Shown: positions 17,544-26,300 of the stretch, piece after piece
Position numbering within the stretch: position 1 is the stretch's first letter
Layout: every line of letters starts with the position of its first letter
Source of the DNA: Candidatus Bathyarchaeota archaeon
Lineage (GTDB): Archaea > Thermoproteota > Bathyarchaeia > Bathyarchaeales > SOJC01
Length of the DNA stretch: 64,000 nucleotides
Direction: 5' to 3'
Assembly (NCBI GenBank): GCA_026014805.1
Contig: JAOZHR010000022.1
Span: forward strand, 1 to 64,000
Translations under genes and position numbers: made by a program
Notes under the pieces: model-generated
Seen by the model: the letters and a program-made list of their open reading frames with translations, nothing else
Told to the model about the DNA's origin: nothing
Database searches by the model: none

Positions 17544-18506
17544 ATGGCTAGGGTAGTCTCTTTGATCAAGCGAGTAACTTGTCTTGCAGGAGGAATCGGC
17601 GCCGCCAAATTTCTTCAAGGTCTCGTTAGAATATTACCACAAGAAAACATAACGATAATTGTCAACACCGGTGATGACATAGAACTTCACGGTTTACACA
17701 TTTCCCCAGACCCCGACATCATAATGTACACTCTAGCAGGCATTGTGAATGAAGAGAAGGGATGGGGAATACAAAGCGACACGTTCAACTGCCTTAACAT
17801 GTTTCAAAAATATGGGTTGGAAACATGGTTCAAGCTTGGCGACAAAGACCTTGCTACACACATTTACAGGACACAACTTCTGAAAAACGGCTTCTCCCTA
17901 GGCGAAGTTACACAGAAACTCTGCAAATCTCTTGGACTCAAAGTGAATATTCTACCTATGACCAACGGAAAAATTGCCCCACAAATACTTACAAATGTGG
18001 GTAAAATGCATTTTGAAGAATACCTTGTGCGAAGAGGGGCAAAAGATAAGGTTCTAGATGTGATTTTCGAAGGCGTCGAGTCGGCACATCCAACTCCAGG
18101 AGTTATTGAGTCTATACAAGATGCCAGTGGCATCATAGTATGTCCAAGCAACCCGATAGTAAGCATAGGTCCAATTCTAGCAGTCAAGAAAATCAGAGAG
18201 GCTTTGAAGGAAACCACAGCGAAAGTGGTCGCTATAAGCCCAATTGTTGGAGGTGGCACGATAAATGGACCTGCAGACAAATTGATGCGGGGGCTAGGGC
18301 TAAAGGCTTCAGCTTACTCTGTTGCTTTCCTATACCGCGACTTTCTTAATGTGTTCATATTGGACGAAGTTGACGAGGTAGAGAAAGAAAATATTGAAAG
18401 GCTTGGGATGAAGGCTATCGCAGCTAATACGATCATGCGCTCGTTAGAAGACAAGGTCGAATTGGCGAGACTAGCTTTGGACGCCATTGATCCCACCGCA
18501 TACTAA
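17544..18506 (+). CDS. cofD: 2-phospho-L-lactate transferase (coenzyme F420 synthesis)
   Basis: A 320-residue CofD, which joins lactyl (or enolpyruvyl)-2-diphospho-5'-guanosine to the deazaflavin Fo to give F420-0. Family blocks are visible: CLAGGIGAAKFLQGL, VNTGDDIELHGLHISPD, GWGIQSDTF, GDKDLATHIYR, CPSNPIVSIGPIL and ISPIVGGGTINGPADKLM. The ATG at 17544 gives normal length; the frame is open further upstream but that part overlaps the Cys-rich gene. No Shine-Dalgarno is seen, so it may be translated by coupling or from a leaderless transcript. Its end meets rpoP tail to tail. Presence of CofD means the organism uses F420. Confidence 0.95.
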   Translation: MARVVSLIKRVTCLAGGIGAAKFLQGLVRILPQENITIIVNTGDDIELHGLHISPDPDIIMYTLAGIVNEEKGWGIQSDTFNCLNMFQKYGLETWFKLGDKDLATHIYRTQLLKNGFSLGEVTQKLCKSLGLKVNILPMTNGKIAPQILTNVGKMHFEEYLVRRGAKDKVLDVIFEGVESAHPTPGVIESIQDASGIIVCPSNPIVSIGPILAVKKIREALKETTAKVVAISPIVGGGTINGPADKLMRGLGLKASAYSVAFLYRDFLNVFILDEVDEVEKENIERLGMKAIAANTIMRSLEDKVELARLALDAIDPTAY

Positions 18507-18673
18507 TCTGTGGAAACCCGCTTTATAACAGGTGGCCTAATTTTCTTCAAAATGCGGTATCCGCAGAAAGTGCATTTGACTCCTCCACCGCGTAGCTCCA
18601 ACTCTTCAGTGGGCACTTTTGCCCCGCATCTTACGCACTCGTAAACAAGTCCGTCACCTGTTTTTTCAGACAT
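18503..18673 (-). CDS. rpoP: DNA-directed RNA polymerase subunit Rpo12 (RpoP)
   Basis: A 56-residue zinc-ribbon subunit of archaeal RNA polymerase (Rpb12 homologue). The translation shows YECVRCGAKV and VKCTFCGYRILKKIRPP, the two Cys pairs of the zinc ribbon and the conserved basic KxRPP tail. Its length is within the usual 45-60. The gene starts at ATG 18673 and its TAG stop overlaps the cofD stop region by a few bases, tail to tail. A TATA-like box lies 40 bases upstream. It is easy to miss because it is so short; usually it follows rpl37Ae, which is not present here. Confidence 0.93.
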   Translation of the reverse strand: MSEKTGDGLVYECVRCGAKVPTEELELRGGGVKCTFCGYRILKKIRPPVIKRVSTD

Positions 18674-18712
18674 CGTGTTTCGCTCTCTTTAACGATGGGT
18701 AGCTAATGTGCA

Positions 18713-18720
18713 ATTTAAAT
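18713..18720 (-). promoter_or_regulatory. TATA-like box for rpoP
   Basis: ATTTAAAT (palindromic on both strands) lies 40-47 bases upstream of the rpoP ATG on the minus strand, the right distance for a short-leader archaeal transcript starting about 18690. From here to 18959 I see no gene; the only structure is a small hairpin TTTCGC-AA-GCGAAA near 18865. Confidence 0.4.
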
Positions 18721-18959
18721 CTATTGACTCTTCCTGAAATCCATTTTTCTGTGCAAATACAGATCGGACTTCTCTCAGTGATTATGGCCTCATTTAAGAA
18801 CGAAATACATTATTTTTCATAGCTTTGTATGTTGATATTTTTGTTGATCTCGTGCAAAGATGTGTTTCGCAAGCGAAAAATCCAGACAAGAAATTAAAAG
18901 GTGTATTCTTATAGAGTAAGGATAGGACAAGTTAAAACGTCTAAAGAAAGTGACTTGGG

Positions 18960-19130
18960 ATGTCGATTATAGAAATAATAACGAGAGCCCTTATGTTCAA
19001 GAATAATGAAATTCCCACAGCCTTTACAGAAGGAGAAAAACACGCGTTTCTTCCAAGAGGGTATGTTGAATTCGGAGAATTCGCAGAAACAGCTTTGAAG
19101 AGAGAATTAGAAGATGCGCACGCGCAATAG
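18960..19130 (+). pseudogene. Truncated Nudix hydrolase remnant
   Basis: A 56-codon frame starting ATG 18960. It reads like the N-terminal half of a Nudix hydrolase: ITRALMFKNNE, GEKHAFLPRGYVEFGE and ETALKREL. This matches the Nudix box G-x5-E-x7-RE-x-x-EE up to the RE, then stops at TAG with EDAHAQ instead of the EE-x-G ending. The catalytic region is therefore incomplete and the rest of the enzyme is missing. After the stop, an overlapping frame (19114-19299) is open for 61 codons without recognisable content. I read it as a gene relic. Confidence 0.65.
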
Positions 19131-19323
19131 AAAATCAATTGAAGTTATTCTCAAATGCCGATTTGATGTCCCCATAGTTTTAGAGATTCAAGAAAGGGAG
19201 ATGGATTACGCAATAAACATGATTCAGGGAAAGAAGTATCTTGAAGCGTTACTAAATTCGAAACAGAGAGGACGTTTCACAAAAATGGAAGAGAACTAAA
19301 ATACGCGTACAAAGGTGTAGGTT

Positions 19324-20175
19324 ATGAAGGGCAATTTGAAGGCTATTCTCAGAGGAAAGCTTTCGCCTGAGGAGCTTGCTTTAGTTTACAAATCTTATGA
19401 TATCATTGGAGACATTGCTGTTATACGTGTTCCAGATAAACTGCTGCCGCTCAACGAAACGATTGCTGAGGCTTTGATGAGACAACACAAACATGTTAAA
19501 GCTGTTTGGCGACAGTCAAGCCCCGTTTTCGGGGATTTTAGATTGCGGAAGCTTGAATGGATTGCGGGGAAGAAGAAGACCGAGACTGTTTACAAAGAGC
19601 ATGGGTGCCTGTTAAAAGTTGATGTAGGAAAATGTTATTTTTCTCCTCGACTTGGTTTTGAAAGAATGCGGATTGCCAACTTAGTTAGGGATAATGAAGT
19701 TGTTGTGAACATGTTTGCCGGCGTAGGTTGCTACTCGGTAATAATTGCTAAGCACTCGAAAGCTGCAAAGATCTATTCAATTGACATAAATCCCGTTGCA
19801 GTAAAATATATGCGGGAAAACGTTCTGCTGAATAAAATGGTTAACACGGTAATTCCTATAGAAGGAGACGCAAGAACAACAATTGAGGAGATGCTAAAAA
19901 ATACAGCTGATAGAATTCTAATGCCGCTACCTGAAAAGGCGTACAAATACATCGACTCCGCATTCTTAGCGGTTAAGCTCCAAGGCGGCTGGATTCATTA
20001 CTACAGTTTTGAACATGCGAAAAAAGAAGAAAATCCTATTGAGAAAGCAAAAACACAAGTTAGAGAAAAGCTAAAGCAACAAAACGTCAACTTCGAATTA
20101 CCCTTCGGTCGTATAGTGCGACTAACGGGGCCCAACTGGTATCAAATAGCCATCGATATTCAAGTTAAAAAGTAA
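19324..20175 (+). CDS. trm5: tRNA (guanine37-N1)-methyltransferase, Trm5/Taw2 family
   Basis: A 283-residue class I SAM methyltransferase of the Trm5 group. The N-terminal domain (YDIIGDIAVIRVPDKL) is followed by CYFSPRLGFERMRIANLV, the SAM motif MFAGVGCYSVIIAKHS, SIDINPVAVKYMRENV, and MPLPEKAYKYIDSAF. Trm5 makes m1G37 in tRNAs and supplies the substrate for Taw1; Taw2, a close relative, transfers the aminocarboxypropyl group later in the pathway. MPLPE in place of the usual N-P motif leaves some doubt between Trm5 and Taw2. It starts at ATG 19324 just after GTAGGTT and is convergent with aIF2. Confidence 0.83.
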   Translation: MKGNLKAILRGKLSPEELALVYKSYDIIGDIAVIRVPDKLLPLNETIAEALMRQHKHVKAVWRQSSPVFGDFRLRKLEWIAGKKKTETVYKEHGCLLKVDVGKCYFSPRLGFERMRIANLVRDNEVVVNMFAGVGCYSVIIAKHSKAAKIYSIDINPVAVKYMRENVLLNKMVNTVIPIEGDARTTIEEMLKNTADRILMPLPEKAYKYIDSAFLAVKLQGGWIHYYSFEHAKKEENPIEKAKTQVREKLKQQNVNFELPFGRIVRLTGPNWYQIAIDIQVKK

Positions 20176-20247
20176 TGTGCAATTATAGCTGTTGGATCAG
20201 AAGACGTCAAAGCCTTTTGGGGCCAGATAGACGTCTGTTTATGATGT

Positions 20248-22029
20248 TTATGCAGCCCAAAAGGGGGTTGTCTTCTTTCTCATTAATTCAACATACCCTT
20301 TCAGAACTTCAAGCTCCTCAGCTGTCAAGCGGTCTTGAAACTTTGTCAGCAGAGCTCTGGCGTGATTTTCTGGAACCCGAACATAAAGAACATCTTTTTC
20401 GTTAATATGGCGTCCAACAACAGGTTTATCCAGAGAAACAGCCACTTGCATACCAACTACAGCCTCAGAAACCGCCTTTCCCCGATCTTGAATCTGTATG
20501 ATCTCTCCCACATCCTCCCCATCTTCTTTAACAAGGACAACCCTTGGTTCTATTCGGCCCGCTAGAACTTCCACTCCTACAATGGCAGGTTTCGCTTTTC
20601 TGAAAATGTATCCTAGCAATATTCGGATTTTGCCTGGCTTAGCGAGGCTGTCAAACTCTTCAAGAGATAGTTTGTCGCGTTCATTCTGTAGCCACTCCAC
20701 AAACTCGTCTATTAGATGGTAGATTACGTTGTGTTGAAAGATTTTGACTCTCCGATCTTTAGCTTCTTCTTCAGCATCAGGCAATACTTTTACATTAAAC
20801 GCTAAAATAGTTCCAAAAAGCGGCTCGTGCTCTTTTACAACGTTGGCTTCTACAACATCACGTTTCGACACATCGCCGACATCTGCTAGTCGTATAGGAA
20901 TATTTTCCCGTTTCAAACTCTCTGCGATAGCTTCCAAAGAACCCAATGCATCAGTCTTCAACACAATACCTTCAACGTCTGTTGCAATCTTTACCTTCTC
21001 AACTTCCTCAGAGACCATCCTGACAAACTCTTCAATCCGTTCTTCCGAAGGTATAACATACAACGGAGCTCCAGCCAAGGCCGTATCTAAATCTGGGGCA
21101 GCTATCTTTATCCCCGATGCAGCAGAAACAGAATCCACCGAAGAAAACTTGTCGCGAGGATCCATTATTTCATCCAAAGACTTAGGCAAGAGAACCGCAC
21201 GAACTTTCGTCACAATCGGCTTCCCCTTGCCTCCAATCACAATTGTATCTCCTTTCCGAAGAATCCCATCATAAACAACAGCATTAACAGTCATTCCAAG
21301 CCCCGCTTCTTCCATTACTTCCAAGATCGTTCCTTTCCCAGGGCCTTCCGTTACCTGCAGTTGTGTCTTAAGATACTGTTGCGTTAACCCCACAAGAACC
21401 GAAAGAAGTTCCGGAATTCCTTCCCCTGTTTTTGCGCTAACGGGCACAAGGGCAATTGTTCGCGTGAAATCTTTTATTCTATCGAAACGTTCAGACTGAA
21501 AGTCTAACGTGGAGAAAGTGCGCATAATTGTATAAAGACGATTGTCAAGGTCTTCGCGTACATAGCGGTCTTGGGACTGATAGGATTTCAAAAAGAGTTT
21601 TTTATGATGAGAAATCCATCCTGGTATGCGGTCAATTTTATTTACAGCAACCAGAAATGGCGTCTTTCTAGCCTTTAAAATGTCCAGAGACTCGTAGGTT
21701 TGGGTTTCAAAGCCCTTTAATACGTCAATTACTAGAATGGCGATATCGGCGGCGCCTCCGCCTCGCTTTCTAAGGTTAGCAAAAGCCTCATGTCCAGGAG
21801 TGTCAATTACCAGAAGACCGGGAATCTGAATTTTTCCCTTCAATCGATCTAGTAATGAACCACATATCTCCATAAGTGTGTCTAGAGGGAAGAAACTTGC
21901 GCCAATGTGTTGGGTTATGCCGCCTGCTTCGCGTGCTTGGACACTGCTTTTTCTAATATTGTCTAGCAAAAGAGTCTTTCCAGTGTCAACGTGTCCTAGC
22001 ACGCAAACTATAGGTTGTCTTGTTGGCAT
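20248..22029 (-). CDS. infB: Translation initiation factor aIF5B (IF-2 type)
   Basis: A 593-residue translation GTPase that promotes ribosomal subunit joining. G domain motifs are GHVDTGKT (G1), DTPGHEAF (G3) and NKIDRIPGW (G4); the switch I region has AGGITQHIGASFFP. The later domains include GTILEVMEEAGLGMTVNAVVYDG, TDALGSLEAIAESLK and the C-terminal LVGYIFRKAKPA-like segment. Length is normal for archaeal aIF5B. ATG 22029 is preferred because the conserved RQPIVCVLGHVD starts right after it; a TTG 4 codons earlier is possible. It usually sits downstream of rpl7ae-rps28e-rpl24e-ndk; here ndk is missing and a radical-SAM relic lies in between. Confidence 0.96.
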   Translation of the reverse strand: MPTRQPIVCVLGHVDTGKTLLLDNIRKSSVQAREAGGITQHIGASFFPLDTLMEICGSLLDRLKGKIQIPGLLVIDTPGHEAFANLRKRGGGAADIAILVIDVLKGFETQTYESLDILKARKTPFLVAVNKIDRIPGWISHHKKLFLKSYQSQDRYVREDLDNRLYTIMRTFSTLDFQSERFDRIKDFTRTIALVPVSAKTGEGIPELLSVLVGLTQQYLKTQLQVTEGPGKGTILEVMEEAGLGMTVNAVVYDGILRKGDTIVIGGKGKPIVTKVRAVLLPKSLDEIMDPRDKFSSVDSVSAASGIKIAAPDLDTALAGAPLYVIPSEERIEEFVRMVSEEVEKVKIATDVEGIVLKTDALGSLEAIAESLKRENIPIRLADVGDVSKRDVVEANVVKEHEPLFGTILAFNVKVLPDAEEEAKDRRVKIFQHNVIYHLIDEFVEWLQNERDKLSLEEFDSLAKPGKIRILLGYIFRKAKPAIVGVEVLAGRIEPRVVLVKEDGEDVGEIIQIQDRGKAVSEAVVGMQVAVSLDKPVVGRHINEKDVLYVRVPENHARALLTKFQDRLTAEELEVLKGYVELMRKKTTPFWAA

Positions 22030-22203
22030 AGTGTTTCCCAATATTGATTTTTTTCAGGCTCACTCTGAAAGCCTCATAAAAATGATGTCTCTTTGATATA
22101 AACTATTTTGCTTAACGATGTTTCTACAGCCACTTTTTAATGCAACTGTTCTCTAAACGAAAATCGTGATGATACTTTTTGTGGGTTGAGAAAAAAGACA
22201 AGA

Positions 22204-22634
22204 TTTCGCTGTTTCTGCTCACTATGCAGCTAAGAAAGGTGTGGAAAATGTGCCTAGCTTTCTAAGCAGATGCGACGCCGGAAAGTTCTATATGTTCTAG
22301 AACCAAATGATGGCATCAAATCATGTGTTTTCTTCCCCATTGGCACAGATGCTGTTCGAGGAAATATCATGAAAGGCAATTTGGAGGATATTTGGAACGA
22401 CGACGAAATGTTTTGGAAGCTTAGAACAAGAGAAAATTTTGAATCATCTGAAGTGGAAGAACGTTAGTTGGATGTGGAATCTGCAAAGATAAGCACATTT
22501 GCGGGGGTTGCCGCGCTCGTTCCTATAGCTATTTCAACGGCGACCTTGACGGTCCAGACATTACTTGTATTGATACTAAAGAAACTTGGGAAAGAATTGT
22601 CAGTGCTCTCTTAGTTACACCGATAACGTCTTAG
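22204..22634 (+). pseudogene. Decayed radical SAM/SPASM protein (heme-pathway AhbC/AhbD-like C-terminal part)
   Basis: Three consecutive reading frames give the C-terminal part of one SPASM-domain protein. From 22204: KKGVENVPSFLSRCDAGKFY; after a shift near 22290: LEPNDGIKSCVFFPIG and GNIMKGNLEDIWND; after another near 22460: LVGCGICKDKHICGGCRARSY followed by a Cys near the end. This is the pattern CxAGxxY...EPNGD..PC.F.P...GN.....L.DIW......CG.C....CGGCRARAY of AhbC/AhbD-type enzymes. No radical-SAM CxxxCxxC domain is present, so the N-terminal two thirds are gone. It is on the opposite strand within a ribosomal-protein/initiation-factor neighbourhood. Confidence 0.72.
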
Positions 22635-22636
22635 CT

Positions 22637-22834
22637 CTAAGCTTTACCTTTTTCCTCTTTGCCGAAATATTTTGTCCATCTCAGTTTTCTTGAATCTCTA
22701 CCCAGTTTCAAGCTGTTTTTGCGGCATTTGCTTGAACAGAACCATAGAATAGTGCCGTCATTTTTAACATACATTTGACCAACGCCTTGCTGAAATTCAT
22801 GTCCACAGAAGGAGCATGGCCTTGATTTCGGCAT
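22637..22834 (-). CDS. rpl24e: 50S ribosomal protein L24e
   Basis: A 65-residue zinc-binding protein of the large subunit. [17 protein letters not shown] and [23 protein letters not shown] are the L24e signature with both Cys pairs. Normal length. It is third in the L7Ae-S28e-L24e order found in most archaea, 25 bases after rps28e. Confidence 0.97.
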   Translation of the reverse strand: MPKSRPCSFCGHEFQQGVGQMYVKNDGTILWFCSSKCRKNSLKLGRDSRKLRWTKYFGKEEKGKA

Positions 22835-22859
22835 TTGTAATGTCTCCAGTTTTCTCTTT

Positions 22860-23093
22860 TCAACGCCGCATTTTTCTTGCTTCGCGTTCCGTTTCTCTCA
22901 GCATCAATACATCTTCAACTCGAATGGGGCCTTTGACATTTCGAGTAATTATGCGCCCTTTGTCTTTGCCTTCGAGTATGCGCACTCGTACTTGTGTTAT
23001 TTCACCGGTTGAGCTTGTGCGACCTATGACTTGGATGACTTCGGCAGGAATGTGTTCTAACCCTTCTGTTTTCTTCTCTTCTCTTCTGCTCAT
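22860..23093 (-). CDS. rps28e: 30S ribosomal protein S28e
   Basis: A 77-residue small-subunit protein. [20 protein letters not shown], the [12 protein letters not shown] core, and the [16 protein letters not shown] terminus match the S28e family throughout. The ATG at 23093 lies 1 base after the end of rpl7ae, so the two are coupled. Confidence 0.97.
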   Translation of the reverse strand: MSRREEKKTEGLEHIPAEVIQVIGRTSSTGEITQVRVRILEGKDKGRIITRNVKGPIRVEDVLMLRETEREARKMRR

Positions 23094-23094
23094 T

Positions 23095-23475
23095 TTACCG
23101 TTTGCCTCGTTGAAGTCCCTCGATTCTGCTGACTATTTCCTTGACGAGATTTGCAGCGTCTCCTTCTTTAAGAATACATACAGATGCAGATGGGACGTCG
23201 ATGCCTACAGCTGCGCCTATTTTCTTTTTTGTCGGAACGAATATGAATGGAATTTTTCTTTCTTCGCAAAGGATGGGAAGATGGGCAACGACTTCTGGGG
23301 GTTCAACATCTTCCGCGATGACTACTAGTTTTGCAATGCCGCGTTCAATAGCTTTTGTTGTTTCGTTTGTTCCTTTTCTGACTTGGCCTGTTTGAGTTGC
23401 GATTTGCAGGGCTTCATAGGCCGCATCTGAGACTTCTGTTGGGGTTTCAAATTTTACATAGAATGGTTTGGACAT
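23095..23475 (-). CDS. rpl7ae: 50S ribosomal protein L7Ae
   Basis: A 126-residue kink-turn-binding protein that is part of the ribosome and, in archaea, also of C/D and H/ACA sRNPs and RNase P. Conserved blocks are [52 protein letters not shown] and SVCILKEG. Normal length; first gene of the L7Ae-S28e-L24e cluster. Confidence 0.97.
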   Translation of the reverse strand: MSKPFYVKFETPTEVSDAAYEALQIATQTGQVRKGTNETTKAIERGIAKLVVIAEDVEPPEVVAHLPILCEERKIPFIFVPTKKKIGAAVGIDVPSASVCILKEGDAANLVKEIVSRIEGLQRGKR

Positions 23476-23520
23476 TAGCCTTCACCCTTTTCATGTTGCA
23501 GAGCTTATTCAGCATCTCCC

Positions 23521-23530
23521 ATTTATAAGG
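23521..23530 (-). promoter_or_regulatory. TATA-like box for the L7Ae cluster
   Basis: CCTTATAAAT on the minus strand lies about 46-55 bases before the rpl7ae ATG, giving a transcript start near 23500 and a short leader. Confidence 0.5.
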
Positions 23531-23582
23531 TTTAGTTATTTTGTGCGTATGGTAGTGCGGCTTAAAGCATATAAGTTTTGGA

Positions 23583-23945
23583 CTAAATGGGGTGTTTTGG
23601 CGGTGTGTTGTGTTTCTTATCGAGTTTGAGAATTGCTTTCAGCAGATTTGTGAAAAGCTTTACTCCTGTAACGTTAACTATTGGAAGATTTACCCCTTTT
23701 TCAACTTCGTAAAATTTTTTGTATTTCGGAAATTCCGTATAACAGACTTGGCTGATTGGGAACTCACGCTTGGCTATTTCGTGTTCGAAAGCTTTTTCGT
23801 AAACTTCAGCGCATATAAGATGTCCGTCTATCCAAAACAAACGATTTATGCTATAGGTTGATGCACACCAGATAAGATCGTCTAATGGGCGTTTGTCAAG
23901 TCCCAATACAACAACTTTCTTTGTAGGTGCGATTTTTACCGTCAA
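23583..23945 (-). CDS. Conserved-looking hypothetical protein (120 aa)
   Basis: A soluble 120-residue protein that I cannot place in a family. It has alternating hydrophobic beta-like stretches (KKVVVLGLDKRPLDDLIWC, INRLFWIDGHLICAEVY), no membrane helix, no metal motif and a basic C-terminus ending in a proline-rich tail. The start is TTG at 23945 with GGAG about 13 bases upstream. It is 9 bases downstream of the XPF nuclease gene on the same strand, so it may be cotranscribed and act in the same DNA-repair setting; that is inference from position only. Confidence 0.6.
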   Translation of the reverse strand: MTVKIAPTKKVVVLGLDKRPLDDLIWCASTYSINRLFWIDGHLICAEVYEKAFEHEIAKREFPISQVCYTEFPKYKKFYEVEKGVNLPIVNVTGVKLFTNLLKAILKLDKKHNTPPKHPI

Positions 23946-23954
23946 AATGCTTTT

Positions 23955-24659
23955 CTACTCCTTAAATGGTGTGTTTAGAACTTTCTTTACCTTTTTGCTG
24001 ATTATAGGTCCGAGACCATGCACGTCTTTTGCCCAACCATCCACATTAATTAGAGCGTTTATGGGAGTTTGGTAAGATTTAAGAATAGCTAACGCTTTTT
24101 CGCGACCGATATTTGGAAGACTTGCAATGAGGTAAAGCTGTGCATCAGCCAACGTTGCGATTTTCTTTGCAGCATGTACCACGGGAATCCGCTTTTCAAT
24201 TATTTGTTCTTGTTTAGCAGCAGTGTACAGAAAGTCAACTGTTTCCTTATAGTTTGAAGTATGAACCAACGCAATTCCCTGTTTTGCCAAAGCAAACATG
24301 GCGCCCCAAACTGCTGACGGGTTGATGCGGGTGAACTTGTAAATTATCGGCAGATATCCCTCAAGCAGAACAATGGCGGTTGGATACAGTTCTTTTAACC
24401 CAAAAAGCTGGTCAAATAAGTAGCGGCGTGTTAGAGTATACACGAAGTCATGGACTGTTTTTCGCTCGACAGCGCAACGGTCTGAGAGAATATAATCGCC
24501 TTTTGGCAGCGGAAGGCTTTGAACTTTGGCTCCCCGTTCTACCAATCCTTTGACGATTTTTGAAGCGCTACTTGCTTCGCGGCTGTCAACTATTATCATA
24601 GGTTGCGGTTCTTTTTTCGGCTCTCTAATATACGGCACTAGTGTTTCGGTTCCAGACAT
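23955..24659 (-). CDS. XPF/ERCC4-family structure-specific endonuclease (stand-alone, no helicase domain)
   Basis: A 234-residue protein with an ERCC4 nuclease domain followed by a helix-hairpin-helix domain. Catalytic motifs are visible: IIVDSREASS, KGDYILSD and AVERKTVHDFV (the ERKxxxD core). The HhH part is IASLPNIGREKALAILKSYQ and VHGLGPIISKKVKKVL. This architecture, without the N-terminal helicase of euryarchaeal Hef, is the crenarchaeal/thaumarchaeal XPF type, which cleaves 3'-flap and fork structures, usually with PCNA. No clear C-terminal PIP box is seen. ATG at 24659. Confidence 0.92.
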   Translation of the reverse strand: MSGTETLVPYIREPKKEPQPMIIVDSREASSASKIVKGLVERGAKVQSLPLPKGDYILSDRCAVERKTVHDFVYTLTRRYLFDQLFGLKELYPTAIVLLEGYLPIIYKFTRINPSAVWGAMFALAKQGIALVHTSNYKETVDFLYTAAKQEQIIEKRIPVVHAAKKIATLADAQLYLIASLPNIGREKALAILKSYQTPINALINVDGWAKDVHGLGPIISKKVKKVLNTPFKE

Positions 24660-24775
24660 TCTCTCAACTCAATTGTAAATAATAATCAAAAGTGTGTTCA
24701 CTGACTAATAAAATGTTGAGAAGAATTAGTGTTGTGCTTTCTGTGAAAAAAGAAAAAAAAGAGGAGTTTACAGTT

Positions 24776-26080
24776 TTAAGGGCCTTTCTTTGTGATTTCC
24801 TTGATTACACCCGCAGCGACTGTAGTGCCCATGTCTCGCACCGCAAATCGTCCCAACTCTGGAAAGTCGTTGTAAGTCTCTACAGCGATTGGATGTAGAG
24901 GTTCCATACGGACAATGGCGCCGTCTCCTGTCTTTAGGAATGCTGGTTTTTCTTCAACTGTCTGACCGGTTCGAGGGTCAATTTTTTTGATGAGCTCGGT
25001 GAATCGACATGCGACTTGTCCTGTGTGGTAGTGAAGGACAGGTGTGTAGCCAGCTGCAACTGCGGTGGGATGGTAGATTACTATAATTTGTCCAATGAAC
25101 TCTTTGGCGACGCTTGGTGGACTGTCTGGATGCCCGCATACGTCTCCTCGGTGCACGTCATTTCTTGATATGCCCCTCACGTTAAAGCCTATGTTATCTC
25201 CTGGCTCAGCTTTAGGGACCCTTGTGTGATGCGTTTCCATAGATTTAACTTCTGCCTTAACGTTCGATGGCATAAAGATAACGGCGTCACCTTCTTTTAT
25301 GACTCCTGTCTCAACGCGTCCTACTGGTACTGTGCCTACACCTGTAATCGTGTAAATATCTTGCACTGGTAAACGTAAGGGTTTATCAAGTGGTTTTGGT
25401 GGAACGTCGAAACCGTCTAAAGCCTCAAAGAGTGTTGGTCCTTTGTACCAAGGCATTTTGTCGCTTTTCTCGACTAAGTTGTCCCCTGTCCAGCCAGATG
25501 TTGGTACAAATGGGACTTTCTCAACTTTGAAGCCAACCATTTTAAGCATGCGACCGATCTCACTTTTGATTTCTTCGTAGCGCTCTTGGCTCCAGTTAAC
25601 TGTTTGATCATCCATTTTGTTAACTGCTACTATCAGCTGATGACAACCTAGTGTGAAGGCTAGGAAGCCGTGTTCTCGTGTCTGTCCGCCTGGACCGATG
25701 CCCGCTTCGAATTCCCCCCTCTTCGCCGAAACAAACAGTATTGCAGCGTCAGATTGACTTGCACCTGTGACCATGTTTTTGACGAAGTCTCTGTGACCTG
25801 GAGCGTCAATGACTGTGAAGAAGTATTTCTTGGTTTCAAATTTGAGGAATCTGAGGTCGATAGTTAAGCCTCTCTCTCGTTCTTCTTTAAGGTTGTCGAG
25901 GACCCATGCAAACTTGAAAGTTTCTTTGCCCAATTTTCTTGCTTCTTCTTCGTAAGATTTCATTACCCTATCGTCGATGGCTCCGGCTTTATAGAGCAGG
26001 TGTCCAGTGGTTGTGGATTTTCCATGGTCAACGTGACCGATAATGATTAGGTTTAGGTGTGGTTTCTCTGATTTGCTCAT
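24776..26080 (-). CDS. tuf: Elongation factor 1-alpha (aEF1A)
   Basis: A 434-residue translation GTPase that brings aminoacyl-tRNA to the ribosome. G motifs are [21 protein letters not shown] and [41 protein letters not shown] and the terminal [15 protein letters not shown] are diagnostic. Start ATG 26080 has a strong GGAGGAG. The same frame is open to 26308, but that stretch is an upstream leader and not part of the protein. Inference: the very good ribosome binding site fits one of the most abundant proteins in the cell. Confidence 0.97.
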   Translation of the reverse strand: MSKSEKPHLNLIIIGHVDHGKSTTTGHLLYKAGAIDDRVMKSYEEEARKLGKETFKFAWVLDNLKEERERGLTIDLRFLKFETKKYFFTVIDAPGHRDFVKNMVTGASQSDAAILFVSAKRGEFEAGIGPGGQTREHGFLAFTLGCHQLIVAVNKMDDQTVNWSQERYEEIKSEIGRMLKMVGFKVEKVPFVPTSGWTGDNLVEKSDKMPWYKGPTLFEALDGFDVPPKPLDKPLRLPVQDIYTITGVGTVPVGRVETGVIKEGDAVIFMPSNVKAEVKSMETHHTRVPKAEPGDNIGFNVRGISRNDVHRGDVCGHPDSPPSVAKEFIGQIIVIYHPTAVAAGYTPVLHYHTGQVACRFTELIKKIDPRTGQTVEEKPAFLKTGDGAIVRMEPLHPIAVETYNDFPELGRFAVRDMGTTVAAGVIKEITKKGP

Positions 26081-26248
26081 TTTTTCTCCTCCATATATTG
26101 TTTTTACTTCCTCTAATTTATTGGTGAAATTCGATTTACACCACTGTTCTTTCGGCAATATTAAGTTTACTTTCTCACAACCAGCAACTCCAATAATATT
26201 TGCGAGTTGGGGGATGCCGAACAACACAAACGTTAGAAACCCACTTCT

Positions 26249-26258
26249 TTTAAATACA
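26249..26258 (+). promoter_or_regulatory. TATA-like box for the DRG-like GTPase gene
   Basis: TTTTAAATAC lies 43-52 bases before the ATG at 26301, in the divergent space shared with the EF-1alpha gene. Expected transcript start is about 26280. Confidence 0.5.
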
Positions 26259-26300
26259 TAGATATTGCTTTGCCTTTCTATGTGAAGGAGTAAAGGTGTA

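Noticed and set aside
19114-19299. 61-codon ORF overlapping the Nudix relic
   Set aside because: Starts inside the relic, has no ribosome-binding site and no recognisable motif; noted only as part of the relic region.
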